From: Saprospiraceae bacterium
GTDB lineage: Bacteria > Bacteroidota > Bacteroidia > Chitinophagales > Saprospiraceae
Assembly (NCBI GenBank): GCA_028285085.1
Contig: JANQQI010000087.1
Coordinates: 124,001-188,000, forward strand
DNA length: 64,000 bases
Reading direction: 5' to 3'
Made by a program: the position numbers and the translations under genes. The notes beneath the pieces were generated by a model. It was not told the DNA's origin. It saw only the letters and a list, made by a program, of their open reading frames with translations, and did not search any database. Below, one piece after another: positions 62,801 to 64,000 of the stretch. Each line of letters begins with the position of its first letter. Positions within the stretch are counted from its first letter, which is position 1.

Positions 62801-64000
62801 CTTTGACATTACCGTTACGGACAATACACCTCCAACCTTGGATTGCCCTAGTGATATCACCGCTTATCTCGGTGCTGGCGAATGCGAAACCAGCGTCACC
62901 TGGACGCCAGCCAGCGCCACAGATAACTGCACCGGTACGACGGTTACTTGTACCGCTGACCCCGGTGATACTTTCTCAATTGGTACCACAAGTGTAGAAT
63001 GTACGGCTACGGATGCCGCAGGAAATAGTGTAAGCTGCACCTTTAATGTAACAGTCCTGGATACGTTGGCTCCAATTCCGCTGAATTGCCCCGACGATAT
63101 CACGGTACCAGCGGGCACAGATTGCCAATCTGTAGTAAGCTGGAATCCACCAACATTCAGCGATTGTCCTCCAGTGAGTGTCAGCAGTACGCATAGCCCT
63201 GGTGAAATTTTCCCACTGGGATCGACTACGGTTGTTTATATCGCCGTTGATCCTGCGGGCAACGATACCACTTGTTCATTTGTCGTTACAGTAGAAGATA
63301 ATGTGTCGCCGATCGTTAATTGCCCGAATGATATCAATGTCCCATCGCTGACTACTGATTGTGGTGCTTTGGTCACCTGGCCCACGCCAACGGTTTCAGA
63401 CGATTGTGATAATAATGTTGATTTGAGCTCGAACATCGCGCCGGGTAGTTTCTTCCCCGTTGGAACTACTGAGGTATCTTACACGGCCACGGATGATTTT
63501 GGTAACTCTGCGACCTGTACTTTCGAAGTCACAGTGCAAGATCAATTTGCTCCGGTGTTTGATTGCCCGGTCAACGCAAATATTGATGCGGACGGCACCA
63601 TTAATTTTGATGAAGGAGGATTGATTGTTTCTGTTTCTCCAAATAATAGCTGTGATAGCGTAGCGGTAGAATATAACTTACCAACTGCCACAGATAATTG
63701 TGGCATTAGTAGTGTTGATCTAACGGCAGGCCCCGCTTCCGGTGGCAGCTTCCCAATTGGTACAACAACTGTAACCTACACCGCTTTTGACATCAACGGT
63801 AACTTCAATGTCTGCAGTTTTGATATCACGGTGGAGCCACTCGGCATCGCAAGCGTATTCGTTTCACCCAACGATACGGTTTGTGCCGGAGAGACGGTTC
63901 AATTTACCACGGATATCTCCGCTACCGGTGCAGAATTTGACTGGGAGCAGGTAAATGGTGATTGGACATCTAGTCAAAGTGCGCCTTTCCGAGCAGACAT
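59838..64000 (+). CDS. Second giant surface protein with two cohesin-like domains and HYR repeats (truncated by window edge)
   Basis: The gene starts at the ATG at 59838 with a signal peptide (FITSIYISLLFCWTGLQAQ) and stays open to the window end, giving about 1387 residues so far. Residues 25-160 are a cohesin-like domain (AQVDVVVENFSNIASMQFAM, SWDASVLDFQNV), and a HYR module follows. A second cohesin-like domain follows (DTITIDIIVTNFDSVTSMQF, IQWDTAVIDYISN). At least eleven further HYR modules are then seen up to about 63840, each with ATDNCG-type cores, GTTTVTY and CxFxVTV ends. An Ig/PKD-like segment (NDTVCAGETVQFTTDISATG) begins at the edge. It follows the first giant gene in the same orientation, but a terminator lies between. 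A C-terminal sorting domain is expected beyond the window and is not seen. Confidence 0.85.
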   Translation, partial: MSKFITSIYISLLFCWTGLQAQVTISALSDSPLGCNSSTAQVDVVVENFSNIASMQFAMSWDASVLDFQNVTNNLPLTDFFVPNTSQVNSGIYSFSWASFDLNGLSLSDGDTLFTFTFDVVGNAGSSFDFEFIDLSGFSIEVTSALSGPLNIGTDVIFAPTTISIEDNIAPNLACPADTVIFTGTGAVGGLTPTAFDNCGLNNVSYTLMDATTGSGSNDASGTVFNEGITTVTYTATDDAGNMTNCNFTVEVQDTSTTDSGLLTFTPVINYDCTSDTITIDIIVTNFDSVTSMQFTIQWDTAVIDYISNTSFLPSFPPNPTFTDEGLLVIVWATPPTTPEGITVPDGDPIYTIQYVLDSGIQTPLVDFVSLPTLQIEIAQMGSILTSDQYVFADNVLNVNDTNPPTQTNSCPNDLTVNTDPGACEATVGWIIPTFTDDCGIDTVIATAMPGTFPVGPTPVSYTAIDIAGNSTVCEFLITVVDTELPVINVCPGDLSVSTDAGTCTASPALGTLDATDNCGIASITNDAPTNFSVGPTTVTWTVTDDNGNVATCTQTVTVTDNEAPVITNCPGDISVNTDPGSCDATVSLGTPTATDNCGVTSTTNDAPTQFPLGTTTVTWTVSDAQGNSATCTQTVTVTDNEIPTINCPGLDAFDAEDGQCSILVTNNLAPLTSDNCGVASVTYTITGATTGSGNNDATNTVFNVGFSTLTYTVIDDNGNTNTCSVMVQVNDNQVPELTCPNDTVIFVPASVTDTMIFNLTPTATDNCEIASLTYTLSGGLGSGNNDASGTSFPQGTTTVTYTVTDTVGNTQDCSFDVTINPVTTQLIGCPADQTVDNDLGVCGAVVNGIAPVLLIPTANIDTLYYTLSAPTSGNGENDASGTLFNLGTTTVEYFIEDIFGNTDNCSFTVTVNDTEAPTWSNCPLNLSVEVNTDDCRAEVSWAIPIPADNCGIFQVIPSHAPGDTFPLGTTTVTYVAFDAANNFGTCSFDITVTDNTPPTLDCPSDITAYLGAGECETSVTWTPASATDNCTGTTVTCTADPGDTFSIGTTSVECTATDAAGNSVSCTFNVTVLDTLAPIPLNCPDDITVPAGTDCQSVVSWNPPTFSDCPPVSVSSTHSPGEIFPLGSTTVVYIAVDPAGNDTTCSFVVTVEDNVSPIVNCPNDINVPSLTTDCGALVTWPTPTVSDDCDNNVDLSSNIAPGSFFPVGTTEVSYTATDDFGNSATCTFEVTVQDQFAPVFDCPVNANIDADGTINFDEGGLIVSVSPNNSCDSVAVEYNLPTATDNCGISSVDLTAGPASGGSFPIGTTTVTYTAFDINGNFNVCSFDITVEPLGIASVFVSPNDTVCAGETVQFTTDISATGAEFDWEQVNGDWTSSQSAPFRAD
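60340..63840 (+). repeat. Array of HYR modules in the second giant gene (about twelve)
   Basis: Units of about 80-95 codons begin with an APxxxxCPxD motif and end with a CxFxVTVxDxxAP joint. The first precedes the second cohesin-like domain and the rest run on without interruption. Adjacent units around 61300-61740 are the most alike, which suggests local duplication. The HYR fold is a fibronectin/Ig-like beta-sandwich used in cell-surface adhesion. Confidence 0.85.

Overview
The window comes from a Bacteroidota chromosome, most likely the Saprospiria (Lewinella/Saprospira-like). The evidence is the set of secreted proteins with C-terminal type IX secretion (T9SS) sorting domains, HYR/cohesin/dockerin-like surface modules, promoter elements of the TAnnTTTG type, CHAT proteases with TPR or EAD11-like adaptors, and a PUFA synthase locus of the kind known from arachidonate-containing Saprospiraceae. 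It is a mosaic of housekeeping genes (dinB, trmD, pntAB, FKBP, tRNA-Lys) and accessory islands. No rRNA, CRISPR array, transposase or prophage was seen.

Region 1-8.6 kb: a polyunsaturated fatty acid synthase (pfa) locus on the minus strand. It reads tetR, then a PfaA-type KS-MAT-ACP3 protein, then a KR-DH protein, then the N-terminus of a PfaC-like ketosynthase that leaves the window. A divergent Sfp-type phosphopantetheinyl transferase (PfaE role) can activate the ACPs. PfaA is split exactly at an A10 tract, and a -1 shift there joins the halves into one normal PfaA. This is the most striking sequence feature of the window.

Region 8.7-14.5 kb: tRNA-Lys with a clear promoter and terminator, a HAD phosphatase, an outer-surface protein, DNA polymerase IV and a T9SS metalloprotease. 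Region 14.6-22 kb: three CHAT (caspase-like) proteins. An active EAD11-like-CHAT protein is followed directly by a membrane pentapeptide-repeat CHAT paralogue whose catalytic Cys is Ser. A TPR-CHAT protein with a signal peptide and C-terminal anchor lies 3 kb away. Between them are a small ORF, an FKBP isomerase and an NTF2-like protein.

Region 22-31.4 kb: a T9SS subtilase, a T9SS CARDB/DUF11 protein, a decayed gene remnant, two tandem lipoprotein paralogues with an acidic half and a very basic half, and a sigma factor with a downstream membrane-TPR partner. The sigma and subtilase genes share a two-part promoter-like motif. Region 31.4-39.6 kb: an SH3-amidase, trmD, an S41 peptidase, an outer-surface protein and the three-gene transhydrogenase pntAB.

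Region 39.9-44.4 kb: an AT-rich island in which an EAD11-like-TM-FGE/SUMF1-fold protein faces a tight four-gene operon of secreted proteins headed by a CsgG-like protein. Region 44.6-64 kb: a choice-of-anchor-B T9SS protein, a helical-repeat protein, several unrecognised genes, a 2079-residue HYR/P-domain/cohesin/dockerin-like T9SS protein, and a second giant HYR protein cut by the window edge.

All domain names come from reading motifs in the translated sequence; no database search was run.
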